Assembly: GCA_036677375.1 (NCBI GenBank) | Contig: JAVBWO010000019.1 | Span: forward strand, 3,232-67,231 | Source of the DNA: JAVBWO01 sp036677375 | Lineage (GTDB): Bacteria; Bacillota; Dehalobacteriia; UBA4068; UBA4997 | Length of the DNA stretch: 64,000 bases | Direction of reading: 5' to 3' | Shown here: one piece after another, positions 1 through 9,218 of the stretch | Layout: the number at the start of each line of letters is the position of its first letter | How positions within the stretch are numbered: position 1 is the first letter of the stretch | The notes under the pieces: model-generated | Databases searched by the model: none | What the model saw: the letters and a program-made list of their open reading frames with translations, nothing else | What the model was told of the DNA's origin: nothing | Translations under genes and position numbers: made by a program

Positions 1-1680
1 GATGGTAACGCCTTTGCAATCCAGTTCATAGGCCAGGCGAAAGACTTCCCTGACATCCTCTTCCGTGGCGCTTTGAGGAAAGTTGACCGTTTTGGAAACG
101 GCGTTGTCAGTGTATTTCTGGAAGGCAGCCTGCATTTTGATATGGTAGATGGGATTGATGTCATGGGAGCAGACAAAAATGCGGCGAATGTCGGTGGGGA
201 TTGCTTCAATGTGGGCCAATGTTCCCTCCCTGGCGATTTGTTTCATCAGATCGTCGCTGTAAAGTCCTCGTTCCTCCAGGACCTGCTTTAAGATGGGATT
301 GACTTCGATCATTTCGGTATTGTCCATAATATTGCGGATAAAGACATAGGCAAAGACCGGCTCGATGCCGGAGCTGCATCCGGCAATGATAGAAAGGGTG
401 CCGGTTGGTGCGATGGTGGTGACGGTGGCATTCCGCAATGGTGTTTCCTGTGGATATGTGCTGAGTTGAAATAATGGGAAGGCTCCCCGAGTCTTGGCCA
501 ATGCCGCTGAAGCTGCCCGGCCCTCTTTGGTGATAAATGCCATGATATGCTCCGCCAGCATCACTGCTTCATCAGAATTATAGGGGATACCCAGCAAAAG
601 CAAAAGATCTGCAAAGCCCATGATGCCTAAACCGATTTTTCTGGTTTGATTGGTGACTTGTTCAATCTCCGGCAAGGGATAGCGATTCACTTCAATGACA
701 TTGTCCAGAAAATGAACGGCGTCTTTTATGACTTGTGCCAAATGCTCATAATCCAGATGGTAGCCTTGAGCAGTCTTTTGGGCCATAGCCACTAAGTTGA
801 TGGAGCCCAGATTGCAGGACTCGTAAGGCAAGAGGGGTTGTTCGCCGCAAGGATTGGTGCTTTCGATCTCGCCTTGGGTGGGCACAGGGTTGTCCCGGTT
901 CAGCCTATCTAAGAAAATGATGCCAGGCTCTCCATTTTGCCAGGCATTATGAACGATTTTGTCAAAGACCTGGCCGGCGTCTAAGCTGCCCACGGCAATC
1001 TTGCTCTTAGGATCGATAAGATCATACATTTCACCCTGATAGACCGCTTCCATAAAGGCTTCGGTAACACCTACGGAAATATTGAAATTATTGATTTCAT
1101 TGGAGGCAATCTTACAGTCGATAAATTGCAAAATGTCCGGATGGTCAACCCGGAGGATGCCCATATTGGCACCGCGCCGGGTGCCGCCTTGTTTGACTGC
1201 CTCCGTTGCCATATTAAAAACTTTCATAAAACTAATGGGGCCGGAGGCAACCCCTCCCGTGGTTCGTACCGTGCTGCCGCTGGGGCGGAGCCGGGAAAAA
1301 GAAAACCCGGTGCCGCCGCCGGATTTATGGATCAAAGCCGCCTGCTTGATTGCGCTGAAGATATCTTCCATGCTATCCGCTACCGGTAAAACGAAACAAG
1401 CGGACAGCTGACCCAGATCACGGCCGGCGTTCATCAGGGTGGGAGAATTAGGCAAAAACTCCAGGTTGGTCATGATCCTGTAAAAGGTGTCGGCAGCAGC
1501 CTTGGTATCCGCATTGCTGTCAAAATGGGTATCGGCGGCGGCAATGGCATTGGCTACCCTGCGGAACATGCCGGCCACACTTTCTATATTCTTGCCTGTT
1601 TCATCCTTCATCAGGTATCTGCGTTCCAATACGGCGGCGGCATTCTTGCTGATGTTTTGCACTTGGTCTGTGTCTTGCAA
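1..1680 (-). CDS. nrdJ: Adenosylcobalamin-dependent (class II) ribonucleotide reductase, C-terminus off the window
   Basis: Reduces ribonucleotides to deoxyribonucleotides in the cytoplasm using a B12-generated thiyl radical, independent of oxygen. The reverse strand is open for 560 codons and runs off the left edge. Visible family signatures are LSACFVLP (first redox Cys), KSGGGTGFSFSRLRPSGS, RRGANMGILRVDHPDI, the active-site loop NPCGEQPLLPYESCNLGSIN, and TTIAPTGTLSIIAGCSSGIEP. No ATG is available; a TTG at 1680 lies 9 nt after AAGGGG, so I start there, with TTG 1689 as the alternative. Roughly the last quarter, normally with the C-terminal Cys/zinc region, is missing because of the window edge. 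A NrdR-type palindrome lies about 40 bp upstream. The family assignment is firm. Confidence 0.95.
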   Translation of the reverse strand, partial: MQDTDQVQNISKNAAAVLERRYLMKDETGKNIESVAGMFRRVANAIAAADTHFDSNADTKAAADTFYRIMTNLEFLPNSPTLMNAGRDLGQLSACFVLPVADSMEDIFSAIKQAALIHKSGGGTGFSFSRLRPSGSTVRTTGGVASGPISFMKVFNMATEAVKQGGTRRGANMGILRVDHPDILQFIDCKIASNEINNFNISVGVTEAFMEAVYQGEMYDLIDPKSKIAVGSLDAGQVFDKIVHNAWQNGEPGIIFLDRLNRDNPVPTQGEIESTNPCGEQPLLPYESCNLGSINLVAMAQKTAQGYHLDYEHLAQVIKDAVHFLDNVIEVNRYPLPEIEQVTNQTRKIGLGIMGFADLLLLLGIPYNSDEAVMLAEHIMAFITKEGRAASAALAKTRGAFPLFQLSTYPQETPLRNATVTTIAPTGTLSIIAGCSSGIEPVFAYVFIRNIMDNTEMIEVNPILKQVLEERGLYSDDLMKQIAREGTLAHIEAIPTDIRRIFVCSHDINPIYHIKMQAAFQKYTDNAVSKTVNFPQSATEEDVREVFRLAYELDCKGVTI

Positions 1681-1689
1681 GGCGATCAA

Positions 1690-2020
1690 CCCCTTATCTT
1701 GTTATGTAAAATATTTGATACACAATATATTGTATAGCAAAAGAAATAAAAAGTAAAGGACAATAATAATTATTAATAAGAAATTGTTTAGCTAACCTAC
1801 CGGATTAGGTAAAAAAAAGGCAAAGAGGGCATGGATTTGTCTCAATCGGTTGTAAATTAACTTATGGTATCCATATCTAGTTCCCCGAAGCAGGGTTAGC
1901 TTATAAGAGAAAGCGCAAGCTGTTTGGCAGGGTCATTTTTTGTATCAGAAAGCAGGCTTTTTGACAGGAACAGTCGAATATGGGTAAAAATTGTAAGGAA
2001 AGGTCTGGAAAATAAGAAGG
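1690..2020. other. Intergenic region between divergent nrdJ and DUF896 genes
   Basis: An AT-rich spacer with the NrdR box at its left end. No credible ORF, RNA gene or LexA box (CGAAC-N4-GTTCG) is visible in it. Confidence 0.5.
1720..1735. promoter_or_regulatory. Candidate NrdR box upstream of nrdJ
   Basis: ACACAATATATTGTAT is a near-perfect palindrome matching the NrdR operator pattern (ACACWATATATWGTGT) and sits 40-55 bp before the nrdJ start. NrdR represses ribonucleotide reductase genes. NrdR usually binds two tandem boxes, and I could find only one here. Confidence 0.6.
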
Positions 2021-2033
2021 TGGAGGTGTGACC

Positions 2034-2243
2034 ATGAAACAAGAAAAAATAGACCGCATCAATGAGCTGGCCAAAAAGGCCAAAGAGGACGGATTGACGG
2101 AAACGGAAAAGGAAGAGCAGCAGCTATTGCGCCGGGAGTATCTCACGGACATGAAGAAAAATGTCATAGAGCAGCTGGATGGTACTTACCTTATAGATGA
2201 GGACGGAAATAAGAGAAAGCTGGAACGGCGTCCCCGGAGCTAA
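2034..2243 (+). CDS. DUF896 (YnzC/YozC-like) small protein
   Basis: A 69-residue, highly charged, predominantly helical protein of the DUF896 family, whose Bacillus members form small helical-hairpin bundles. Family signatures are KIDRINELAKKAK near the N-terminus, LTETEKEEQQLLRREYL in the middle and the terminal basic tail RRPRS. ATG 2034 is preferred over GTG 2028 because GGAGGT ends directly before the GTG, giving it no spacing. In Bacillus, ynzC lies in the SOS operon yneA-yneB-ynzC, but no cell-division inhibitor or resolvase gene is adjacent here. The function is not known. Confidence 0.85.
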   Translation: MKQEKIDRINELAKKAKEDGLTETEKEEQQLLRREYLTDMKKNVIEQLDGTYLIDEDGNKRKLERRPRS

Positions 2244-2406
2244 CTTGGGATAGCGGCACAGGTAAAACATTCTGATTTAGGCGTTTTTGTAAAGTAAACG
2301 GCTTATCTTACTTTATCATGGCTTTGTATGCTAGCTTTAGGTTCTAAATGACAGACGGTGAAAGCATAAGAGCATAAGAAAAGAAGAAGGAAAGAAGGGT
2401 TTATTA

Positions 2407-3243
2407 ATGTTGAAAAAAAATACAGGCTTTCGCTGGTTTTTATTGATTTTAATTTGCCTTGGTCTTTTGTCCGGTTGTGCCCATCAAAAAGTAACAGCCG
2501 AGCAGCCGGAAAATAGGGATGTTTTGTATCAGGTATCTACGTTAAATGCTCTAATGCTGGGTTATTACGACGGGGTAGTCACCGTCGGCGACCTTTTGAA
2601 AGAAGGAGATACCGGCGTTGGCACTTTCGATACCTTAGACGGAGAAATGATCGTCTTGGACGGACAGGTCTATCAGGCAAAAGCGGACGGTAGTGTGGAA
2701 AAGAAAGGAAATGACGCAACGGTTCCTTTTGCCGCCGTTACTTATTTTGACGATGATCTGACGCTTGAAGACTTAACGGATCTTGCAGATATCGAAGCGC
2801 TGAAAACTTTACTGGACCAGAAGGTGCTAGAAGATACGGACAATCCCAATCTGTTTTATGTAGCGAAAGTCACTGGAGATTTTTCCATGATCCATGTCAG
2901 AAGCGTTCCAGCGCAGGAAAAACCATATAAGCCATTAAAAGAAATTGCCCAGGCACAACCGGAATTTGAATACAAAGATATGAAAGGGACGATTGTAGCG
3001 GTGCGTTGTCCCGATTATGTGGCCGGGATCAATATGCCGGGCTGGCATCTGCATTTCATTTCCGCAGACGGTACAAAAGGGGGTCATTTACTGGATGCCG
3101 CTTTGAAAACCGGAGAGGGGCAAGTAGACTTTACCAACGAATTCCAAATGTTTTTGCCGGAGGATGTTGCTTTCGGCGATTTGTCTTTAGCTAACGACTT
3201 GGCGCAGGATACCCAGAAAGTGGAAGGCAAGCAGGAAAAATAA
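2407..3243 (+). CDS. alsD: Acetolactate decarboxylase with lipoprotein signal peptide
   Basis: Converts 2-acetolactate to acetoin. Over 278 aa the family features are visible: LYQVSTLNALMLGYYDG near residue 40, GVGTFDTLDGEMIVLDG near 75, and the zinc-ligand region GWHLHFISADGTKGGHLLD near residues 212-231 (His-x-His plus a later His). Residues 1-24 form a basic/hydrophobic signal ending in a lipobox (LLSGC), so the mature enzyme should be lipid-anchored outside the membrane, whereas the textbook enzyme is cytoplasmic. No acetolactate synthase gene is adjacent. A strong hairpin terminator follows at 3275. The enzyme family is clear; the surface location is inferred from the signal. Confidence 0.93.
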   Translation: MLKKNTGFRWFLLILICLGLLSGCAHQKVTAEQPENRDVLYQVSTLNALMLGYYDGVVTVGDLLKEGDTGVGTFDTLDGEMIVLDGQVYQAKADGSVEKKGNDATVPFAAVTYFDDDLTLEDLTDLADIEALKTLLDQKVLEDTDNPNLFYVAKVTGDFSMIHVRSVPAQEKPYKPLKEIAQAQPEFEYKDMKGTIVAVRCPDYVAGINMPGWHLHFISADGTKGGHLLDAALKTGEGQVDFTNEFQMFLPEDVAFGDLSLANDLAQDTQKVEGKQEK

Positions 3244-3274
3244 TAATAGTATTAAGATTGGGTCAAGGGATGGC

Positions 3275-3310
3275 AAAGCCGCCGGAGCATATGCTCCGGC
3301 GGCTTTGTTT
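3275..3310 (+). terminator. Rho-independent terminator after alsD
   Basis: A GC-rich perfect hairpin (AAAGCCGCCGGAGCAT / ATGCTCCGGCGGCTTT) followed by a T-rich tract, 30 bp after the alsD stop. Confidence 0.9.
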
Positions 3311-3743
3311 TGGTAGGATTGTGTAGGATTTTACAGATGTGAAAAGAAGAAGGATTGAAAATGATTTTGTTGTTCTGCCACTCAAAATTTATATCGGTCG
3401 AAATGGCTGAAAATGAACTGATTAGAGCGTTTTATAGAAAAAATTTATACCTTTTATTAAAATAATAAAAACAAAGCAATTCAAAAGCTGCTTTTGTTTT
3501 ACGCTTTCACAACGGTCCCAACCGTTCCTGTCCAATGCGATAAAAGCAGGAAAGTAACCGGCGTAAGTTCAGACCGCGCTTTTTAAAAAAATCAACGGGG
3601 CAGTTTTGAAAATTGCTTAATACCGTCGGTCACTTTTCTTTCTGTCGTGTGTCATTCTATTTGTCAGTTTCGAAACCATGGATGTATTCGGCCCGGTGTA
3701 TTTGGAACGATGATAAAGATTATGATTTGAAAATATTACTGCA
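3311..3743. other. Intergenic region between convergent alsD and pepF
   Basis: About 430 bp with no plausible coding frame. Short stop-rich AT tracts and no RNA gene recognised; it holds the 3' ends of two convergent transcripts. Confidence 0.4.
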
Positions 3744-5828
3744 TTATTTTTCAATAATTAATTCTCTGCCGGGAATGAGTAGGTTGGGATTTTTCAGGTT
3801 GTTTAACGCGGCCAGCTCTTGCCAGGTCGTGTTATATTTTTTAGCGATTTTCCAGAGGGTATCTCCCGGCTTTATGGTGTAGGTAATGCTTGTGTCGGTA
3901 ACAGATGAGGATGGTTCTGAGGGCTGTTTCGCAAGAAGGGTATCTAATTCGTCAACCGATTGGCCAAAGTATTGCAGAAATGCTTCAATGGGTTGGGGGG
4001 AGCTCATATCTGCGCCGGCTTTTTGCAATAGCGCAACCGGATCATCGGAAGAACCCGCTTTCAAGAAATCCAAGTACTTGGCCAGAGCGTCTTCCTTGTT
4101 GTCCTGCATCTTATCGACTAAGGCGCAAGCCGCGGATACCGATGTGGCATACTGGTAAACATAAAAACTGTCATAAAAATGAGGCACAAGGGACCAGGCG
4201 GCACTGCCGCTATTGCCCAGGTTAACGGTATTTCCATAATAATCTTGCATGATGGAATACCATAAATCGTTCAGAGCTTGAGGGGTGAGAGACTGGTTCG
4301 CTTCGGCCATCTCGTGGGCCTTCTTTTCAAACTCGGAATATTCCACCTGATAAAAGAACATGCTGTTTAAATTATTGATATAAGAATCAAGCAGGTAGAT
4401 TTTTTCCTGGTCCGATTTGGCATTTTGCATGAGATAGTTCATTAGTAGAAGCTCATTGACATTAGAGGCCACTTCGCCTGTGAAAATCACTTCTTCCGAT
4501 TTTTCATATACTTGGGTGCTCTGAGAAGCGGCAAAATGTAAGGCATGGCCTACCTCATGAGCTAAAGTCACAAGGGACCCCAGGCTGCCGTCGTAATTCA
4601 ACAGTACATAAGGATGAGATACGTAGCCTGAAGCGCAATAACTGCCGGTATTTTTGTGCCCGTCCGGATAAACGTCAATCCAGCGGTTGGCGATCGCTTT
4701 GTCGAAATTGACAATATATTCCTGGCCCAATGGCTGTAAAGCCGCTCTGACGATTGCCACCGCTTCGTCAAAGGGGATATCCATTTGATACTCACTGGAG
4801 AGAGGAACCCAGAAATCATACCGGTATAACTCGTCATATCCCAAAGCTTTTTTACGTAGTGAATAATAGTCTTGTAGCGCCTTAAGATTGTTTTTGGTTG
4901 AGAGAATTAAATTATCATAGATGGTTCCCGAGATATGTTCCTCGGCCAGGGATTGCTCTAAAGAGGACTCGTATTTCCGGGCTTTGGCGTAAAATACGTC
5001 ATATTTGACATGGGAGGCATAGGCCGCGGCCAGAGTATTGTTATAGGAAGCTGCGTTACCCATAAAGGCATCGTAGGCGCTTTTTCGTAATTCCCTGTTG
5101 GAACTTTCAAGGATTTCGTTATATTTCCCAGGAGTCAACTCTATCTCCCGGCCCTTTTCGTCTTTTATGACGGGGTATTTCATGTCGGCATACAGGAGGT
5201 TCTCAAAAATACTACTGGGCGAAGCACTAAGCTCCGAGGTCATGGAAAGGAGTTTTTCCTCCTCCGCGGAGAGGATGTGATCCTGCTGTTGGAGCAAGTT
5301 TTTAAGCATCATGCTGTAGGAAGACATGGCGGGGTCATTGATCATTTTGGTGAGCGTTTCTTTGGGCAATTCCATGATTTCCGTAGCGATAAAGAAAGAA
5401 GCGCTTTGATATTCGCCGTTTAAAGCATCATATTGCATTTTCAGCTCTTTGGCTTCAGTGTTTGTATAGTCTAAATCCAAACCCAGTTGACTATAAAGCT
5501 GAAGTTTGTCCAATATTTTTCTGGTTTTACTCTGCATCTCCAATAGTTGCCCGACGTTTTCTTTGTTATTCAGTTTTCCTTTATATTTTGCAATTTGGGG
5601 TAACAACTCATTTCTGACTTTGACGATGTCCTCCGTAAAGGCAGCTTGATCTGCATAGAGTTCGCTCAAATTCCATTTATATTTTTCCGCCGCATCGCTT
5701 CGCTTAACTGCACCTTTTTCAGCGGCTAATGCTGCCGGTGCTTGGCTGATGAGGAAAGAAAAAGTTAATGCCAGAACAATGAAAACTTTCAGGTGGGAAG
5801 TTTTTTTCAAAGTAATGATAGGTGACAC
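3744..5828 (-). CDS. pepF: Exported oligoendopeptidase F (M3B) with C-terminal LysM domain
   Basis: A zinc metallopeptidase of the M3/PepF family. The motif HEVGHALH gives the HExxH zinc site, and a downstream TGEVASNVNE segment carries the third ligand glutamate. The protein differs from cytoplasmic PepF at both ends: an N-terminal signal (KKTSHLKVFIVLALTFSF then an ALAA cleavage site) and a C-terminal LysM domain (YTIKPGDTLWKIAKKYNTTW, then ELAALNNLKNPNLLIPG), which binds peptidoglycan. It probably trims peptides in the cell wall. The start is uncertain: ATG 5897 has no ribosome site, while GTG 5828 sits beside an AAGGGGG tract and keeps the signal peptide near the N-terminus. TTG 5810 would give the cleanest signal peptide but is far from the Shine-Dalgarno. 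Confidence 0.9.
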   Translation of the reverse strand: MSPIITLKKTSHLKVFIVLALTFSFLISQAPAALAAEKGAVKRSDAAEKYKWNLSELYADQAAFTEDIVKVRNELLPQIAKYKGKLNNKENVGQLLEMQSKTRKILDKLQLYSQLGLDLDYTNTEAKELKMQYDALNGEYQSASFFIATEIMELPKETLTKMINDPAMSSYSMMLKNLLQQQDHILSAEEEKLLSMTSELSASPSSIFENLLYADMKYPVIKDEKGREIELTPGKYNEILESSNRELRKSAYDAFMGNAASYNNTLAAAYASHVKYDVFYAKARKYESSLEQSLAEEHISGTIYDNLILSTKNNLKALQDYYSLRKKALGYDELYRYDFWVPLSSEYQMDIPFDEAVAIVRAALQPLGQEYIVNFDKAIANRWIDVYPDGHKNTGSYCASGYVSHPYVLLNYDGSLGSLVTLAHEVGHALHFAASQSTQVYEKSEEVIFTGEVASNVNELLLMNYLMQNAKSDQEKIYLLDSYINNLNSMFFYQVEYSEFEKKAHEMAEANQSLTPQALNDLWYSIMQDYYGNTVNLGNSGSAAWSLVPHFYDSFYVYQYATSVSAACALVDKMQDNKEDALAKYLDFLKAGSSDDPVALLQKAGADMSSPQPIEAFLQYFGQSVDELDTLLAKQPSEPSSSVTDTSITYTIKPGDTLWKIAKKYNTTWQELAALNNLKNPNLLIPGRELIIEK

Positions 5829-6014
5829 CCCCTTATTTATAATGTTTTCAGCTTCGACAAAAATTCCCAATTTCCTTTTCCTTTTGGCAAAGAACATACG
5901 GTATACTTGCTATTGACTGTAGAGCTTTAGGGCTTTAGGAATATCCCGCTTCCGCTACTAGAACAACTACAAAAGGAATTTGTCACAGCCTCAATCGATC
6001 TAAACCTTTTTTTC

Positions 6015-6884
6015 TTGAGAATAATGAAGGAGCATTCCTTCTTTTTACAAATTGGCTTTACGCCAAGGGATAGTGCGATGGCTGCGGATGCTGCATCGTT
6101 CAGGATGGGATTTGAAAAGCTGCTTTCTGAAGCAACTCAATTGGCTAATAAAAACATCAGTCAAAGTACCTTAGAATCGCATCAGATAGCCACACAATAT
6201 ACCATTGACGCCGAACGCCTAACAAATTTCTATACAGGAGTACCTTTTGATATTAACCTTACCCGCCGTGAAGAGGCACTAATGCCTGCCGGACCAGGGA
6301 TGCCTGACACTGAAATAGTGAACGTAGTAGAGATGCTTAATAGAAAAGCATACCATCTGACCAAGTTGCTTGTTGAATTTAAGGAGCGGATTCTTTCTGA
6401 TGTACGTTCTTGTAAGATGTTTACTGTAAATTACCCATTACTAATAGATCATATACTGCGTGAAGCAATGTTCTTTATGAATATGCTTGTTGCCTTAGCA
6501 CGCCGTGAAAACATTATGCGTACTGCTGACCTCATTCATCAGGAAGTTTTTTGGAACCGCATTATGGCTGAGCATTCCAAGTTTATTGCCGGGCTTCTTG
6601 ATCCAACAGAAGAAACATTAATCGAAACTGCAAGGCAATTTGGCAATGAGTTTGATCAATTAACCGCAGAAGCAATAAAAGCCTCGAATCAAACCATGAA
6701 TATTACGGAAGTCACCAACGAAAGCCTTCAGGAGACCAAAAAACTGCGTGATTTTAAGGCTGCTGGAACAAAAGGGATTCTTGATTGCAAAATTCAGTCT
6801 GTCATTATCCCACTCTTAGGGGATCATGTACTACGTGAAGCGAATCATTATCTATGTGTACTTGGAATGTGTAAAACACAATAA
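6015..6884 (+). CDS. DUF2935 protein, possibly missing its first residues
   Basis: A helical protein of about 289 aa in the DUF2935 family, common in Clostridia and Negativicutes, with a ferritin/hemerythrin-like pattern of repeated His/Glu helices: MKEHSFFLQIGF near the start, DHILREAMFF in the middle, DHVLREANHY at the end. From memory, relatives begin about 25-30 residues earlier. The same frame upstream encodes family-like sequence (EFVTASIDLNLFFLRIMKEH) back to a TAG at 5928, but without an ATG, GTG or TTG. The gene may therefore be 5'-damaged or use a rare start. TTG 6015 and ATG 6024 are the usable starts. The function is unknown. A terminator follows at 6933. Confidence 0.8.
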   Translation: MRIMKEHSFFLQIGFTPRDSAMAADAASFRMGFEKLLSEATQLANKNISQSTLESHQIATQYTIDAERLTNFYTGVPFDINLTRREEALMPAGPGMPDTEIVNVVEMLNRKAYHLTKLLVEFKERILSDVRSCKMFTVNYPLLIDHILREAMFFMNMLVALARRENIMRTADLIHQEVFWNRIMAEHSKFIAGLLDPTEETLIETARQFGNEFDQLTAEAIKASNQTMNITEVTNESLQETKKLRDFKAAGTKGILDCKIQSVIIPLLGDHVLREANHYLCVLGMCKTQ

Positions 6885-6932
6885 GGTAAGCCGAATATAA
6901 GAAAAGCAGAGTATAAGAAGAGCCAGGATTCG

Positions 6933-6964
6933 CCCGCCACATTTTTATGCGGCGGGTTTTCTTT
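6933..6964 (+). terminator. Terminator after the DUF2935 gene
   Basis: CCCGCC/GGCGGG hairpin around an AT-rich loop followed by TTTTCTTT. Confidence 0.85.
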
Positions 6965-7097
6965 AGAACAAAAACAGAATGATTTCTACTCTCTTCTTCA
7001 AGTTAAGAGATGCTTTTTGACAACTTTCGTTCAATATGCTTAGTATTTTTCTTAATCACTGCTAATGATTTAGCTAGCAATTTTGTTTCTTTTAATC

Positions 7098-7127
7098 TTA
7101 ACAGACGTTTGATTTTTAGTATATGAT
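7098..7127 (+). promoter_or_regulatory. Candidate sigma-70-type promoter for the yyaL-like gene
   Basis: TTAACA, an 18-bp spacer, then TATGAT. Its position 70-100 bp before the GTG start is reasonable. The rest of the 6965-7194 gap is AT-rich with no gene seen. Confidence 0.4.
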
Positions 7128-7194
7128 GAAGCAAATAAGTAAATATTAGATTAGGAATGTTATTTAAGTAAGTTGTTTGTAAGGAGGTGATCTT

Positions 7195-9216
7195 GTGACC
7201 AAAGATAAAGTACCCAATAGATTAATTAACGAAAAATCGCCTTATCTTTTACAGCATGCTTACAATCCTGTCCATTGGTTTCCTTGGGGCAGTGAAGCCT
7301 TTCAAAAAGCCAAAGAAGAAAATAAGCCGATTTTTCTTAGTATCGGTTACTCCACCTGTCACTGGTGCCATGTCATGGAAAGAGAATCCTTTGAAGATGA
7401 AGAAGTGGCGGCTCTTTTGAATGGAGATTTTATAGCAGTTAAGGTCGACAGGGAAGAGCGGGGCGATATTGACGCCGTTTATATGGATGTATGCCAGGCG
7501 ATGACCGGTCAAGGCGGCTGGCCGCTTACCATCCTGATGACGCCTGAACAAAAGCCATTTTTTGCCGGAACCTATTTCCCCAAGCATTCCCGCTACCAGA
7601 TGCCTGGGCTGATGGAGCTTTTGCAGCAGGTGTCGGACTTGTGGCAAAGCAATCAAAAATCTTTGCTTGATTCTGGTGAGGCAGTGGCACAGCATTTGCG
7701 GCAGGAGGCTGTAGAACAAGAAATAAAAGGAAGTGTAGACAAAAAACCAATCCAAAAAGCTTTTCAAATGCTTTGTCACAGTTTCGACCAGGTATATGGC
7801 GGTTTTGGCAATGCGCCGAAATTCCCCACGCCCCACAACTTGATGTTCCTGCTACGTTATTCCCATCTGGAGGGCGACCGAGAAGCTATGGTCATGGTAG
7901 AAAAAACTTTGGAACAGATGTATCGTGGTGGTATTTTTGATCATGTGGGAGGTGGCTTTTCCCGGTATTCCACTGACCGGCAATGGCTGGTGCCCCATTT
8001 TGAAAAAATGCTTTACGACAATGCCCTGCTTTTAGCGGCATATGCGGAAGCATATCAAATGACGGCCAACCCCCTTTACCGCCGGGTGGCGGAAGAGATC
8101 CTGCGCTACCTTTTTCGAGAGATGCGCAATGAGGATGGCGCTTTTTATTCCGCGCAAGATGCCGACAGCGAAGGAATAGAGGGGAAATATTATGTTTTTA
8201 CTCCCGACGAGGTCGAGGAAGTGCTGGGGCAGGAAGACGGTAAGGCTTTCAACCGCTTCTACGGCATCACGCGGGAAGGTAATTTTGAAGGAAAAAATAT
8301 CCCCAATCTTCTGGATAATGAAGAATTCCGGCAAGAAAATGCTGCCATGACGGCGTTCTGCCATAAACTGGAGTCATATCGCCGGCAACGGACCCGCCTG
8401 CATAAAGACGATAAAATCCTCACATCCTGGAATGCATTGCTCATCGCTGCCCTAGCCAAGGCTTACGGTGCTTTGGGGGAAGAACGTTGTTTGCAGGCTG
8501 CGGTGGAAGCACTTACCTTTCTGGAGGACAAGCTTACCCATGAAAACAGACGGCTTTGGGTGCGTTACCGGGACAAAGAGGCGGCCGGCGAAGGCCTTTT
8601 GGAAGATTATGCTTTTTTAATCTGGTCTTTACAAGAACTGTATCACGTTACTTTTGAACCCTCTTATTTGGAGAGGGCTTTGGCTTATACGCAACGCGTG
8701 CTGGTTGATTTTGCGGCTCCGGAAGGTGGATTTTACCTTTACGGCGAGAAGGGGGAAGCCCTGATCGCGCGGCCTAAGACGAGCTATGACAGTGCGCTTC
8801 CCTCAGGTAATTCTCTTATGGGCTATCATCTCTTCCGTTTGGCCGAGTTGACGGAAGAACCGGTTCTGGCGGAAGCGGCCCAAAAACAGCTGGCATTTTT
8901 AGCCGGAGCATCGGCGCCGTATCCCGCCGGTTACAGTTTTGCCTTGATTGGGATCATGCAAGCGGTCTATCCGATAAAACGTCTGGTATGCCTGGCAGCC
9001 TCTCAAGAGGATCTGGACAGACTGCGGCAATTGCTCCATCAAGGCTTTTATCCTCATGTTATGGTACTGGCAGGCCTGCAGGGAGAAAAGTTTTTAGAGA
9101 ATTATTCTTTGCAGGATGGGCAGACTACCTTCTATATTTGTGAAAATAATGCCTGCTCTCCACCTTTCCATGGTTGGGAGGAGTTAAAACGGCGTTTAGT
9201 GGCAAAGGAGGCATAA
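7195..9216 (+). CDS. Thioredoxin-domain protein of the YyaL/DUF255 family
   Basis: A 673-residue protein with an N-terminal thioredoxin-like domain (NRLINEKSPYLLQHAYNPV, then STCHWCHVMERESFED with a CxxC-like CHWC) followed by a large all-helical barrel resembling N-acylglucosamine epimerase/glycosidase folds (GGFGNAPKFPTPHNL, GGGFSRYSTD, HFEKMLYDNA, TSWNALLIAALAKA). Family members are widespread, including human SPATA20, but their substrate is not established. GTG 7195 lies 7 nt after AAGGAGGTGAT, a strong ribosome site. It probably forms an operon with the oxidoreductase that starts 2 nt after its stop. Length and domain order are normal. Confidence 0.92.
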   Translation: MTKDKVPNRLINEKSPYLLQHAYNPVHWFPWGSEAFQKAKEENKPIFLSIGYSTCHWCHVMERESFEDEEVAALLNGDFIAVKVDREERGDIDAVYMDVCQAMTGQGGWPLTILMTPEQKPFFAGTYFPKHSRYQMPGLMELLQQVSDLWQSNQKSLLDSGEAVAQHLRQEAVEQEIKGSVDKKPIQKAFQMLCHSFDQVYGGFGNAPKFPTPHNLMFLLRYSHLEGDREAMVMVEKTLEQMYRGGIFDHVGGGFSRYSTDRQWLVPHFEKMLYDNALLLAAYAEAYQMTANPLYRRVAEEILRYLFREMRNEDGAFYSAQDADSEGIEGKYYVFTPDEVEEVLGQEDGKAFNRFYGITREGNFEGKNIPNLLDNEEFRQENAAMTAFCHKLESYRRQRTRLHKDDKILTSWNALLIAALAKAYGALGEERCLQAAVEALTFLEDKLTHENRRLWVRYRDKEAAGEGLLEDYAFLIWSLQELYHVTFEPSYLERALAYTQRVLVDFAAPEGGFYLYGEKGEALIARPKTSYDSALPSGNSLMGYHLFRLAELTEEPVLAEAAQKQLAFLAGASAPYPAGYSFALIGIMQAVYPIKRLVCLAASQEDLDRLRQLLHQGFYPHVMVLAGLQGEKFLENYSLQDGQTTFYICENNACSPPFHGWEELKRRLVAKEA

Positions 9217-9218
9217 AA

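Noticed and set aside
2028..2243. SOS (yneA-yneB-ynzC) operon based on the DUF896 gene
   Set aside because: No LexA box and no neighbouring SOS genes were found.
9174..9218. Upstream start of the FAD/Rieske oxidoreductase inside the yyaL-like gene
   Set aside because: ATG 9219 has AAAGGAGG at ideal spacing, and the extension has no family similarity.
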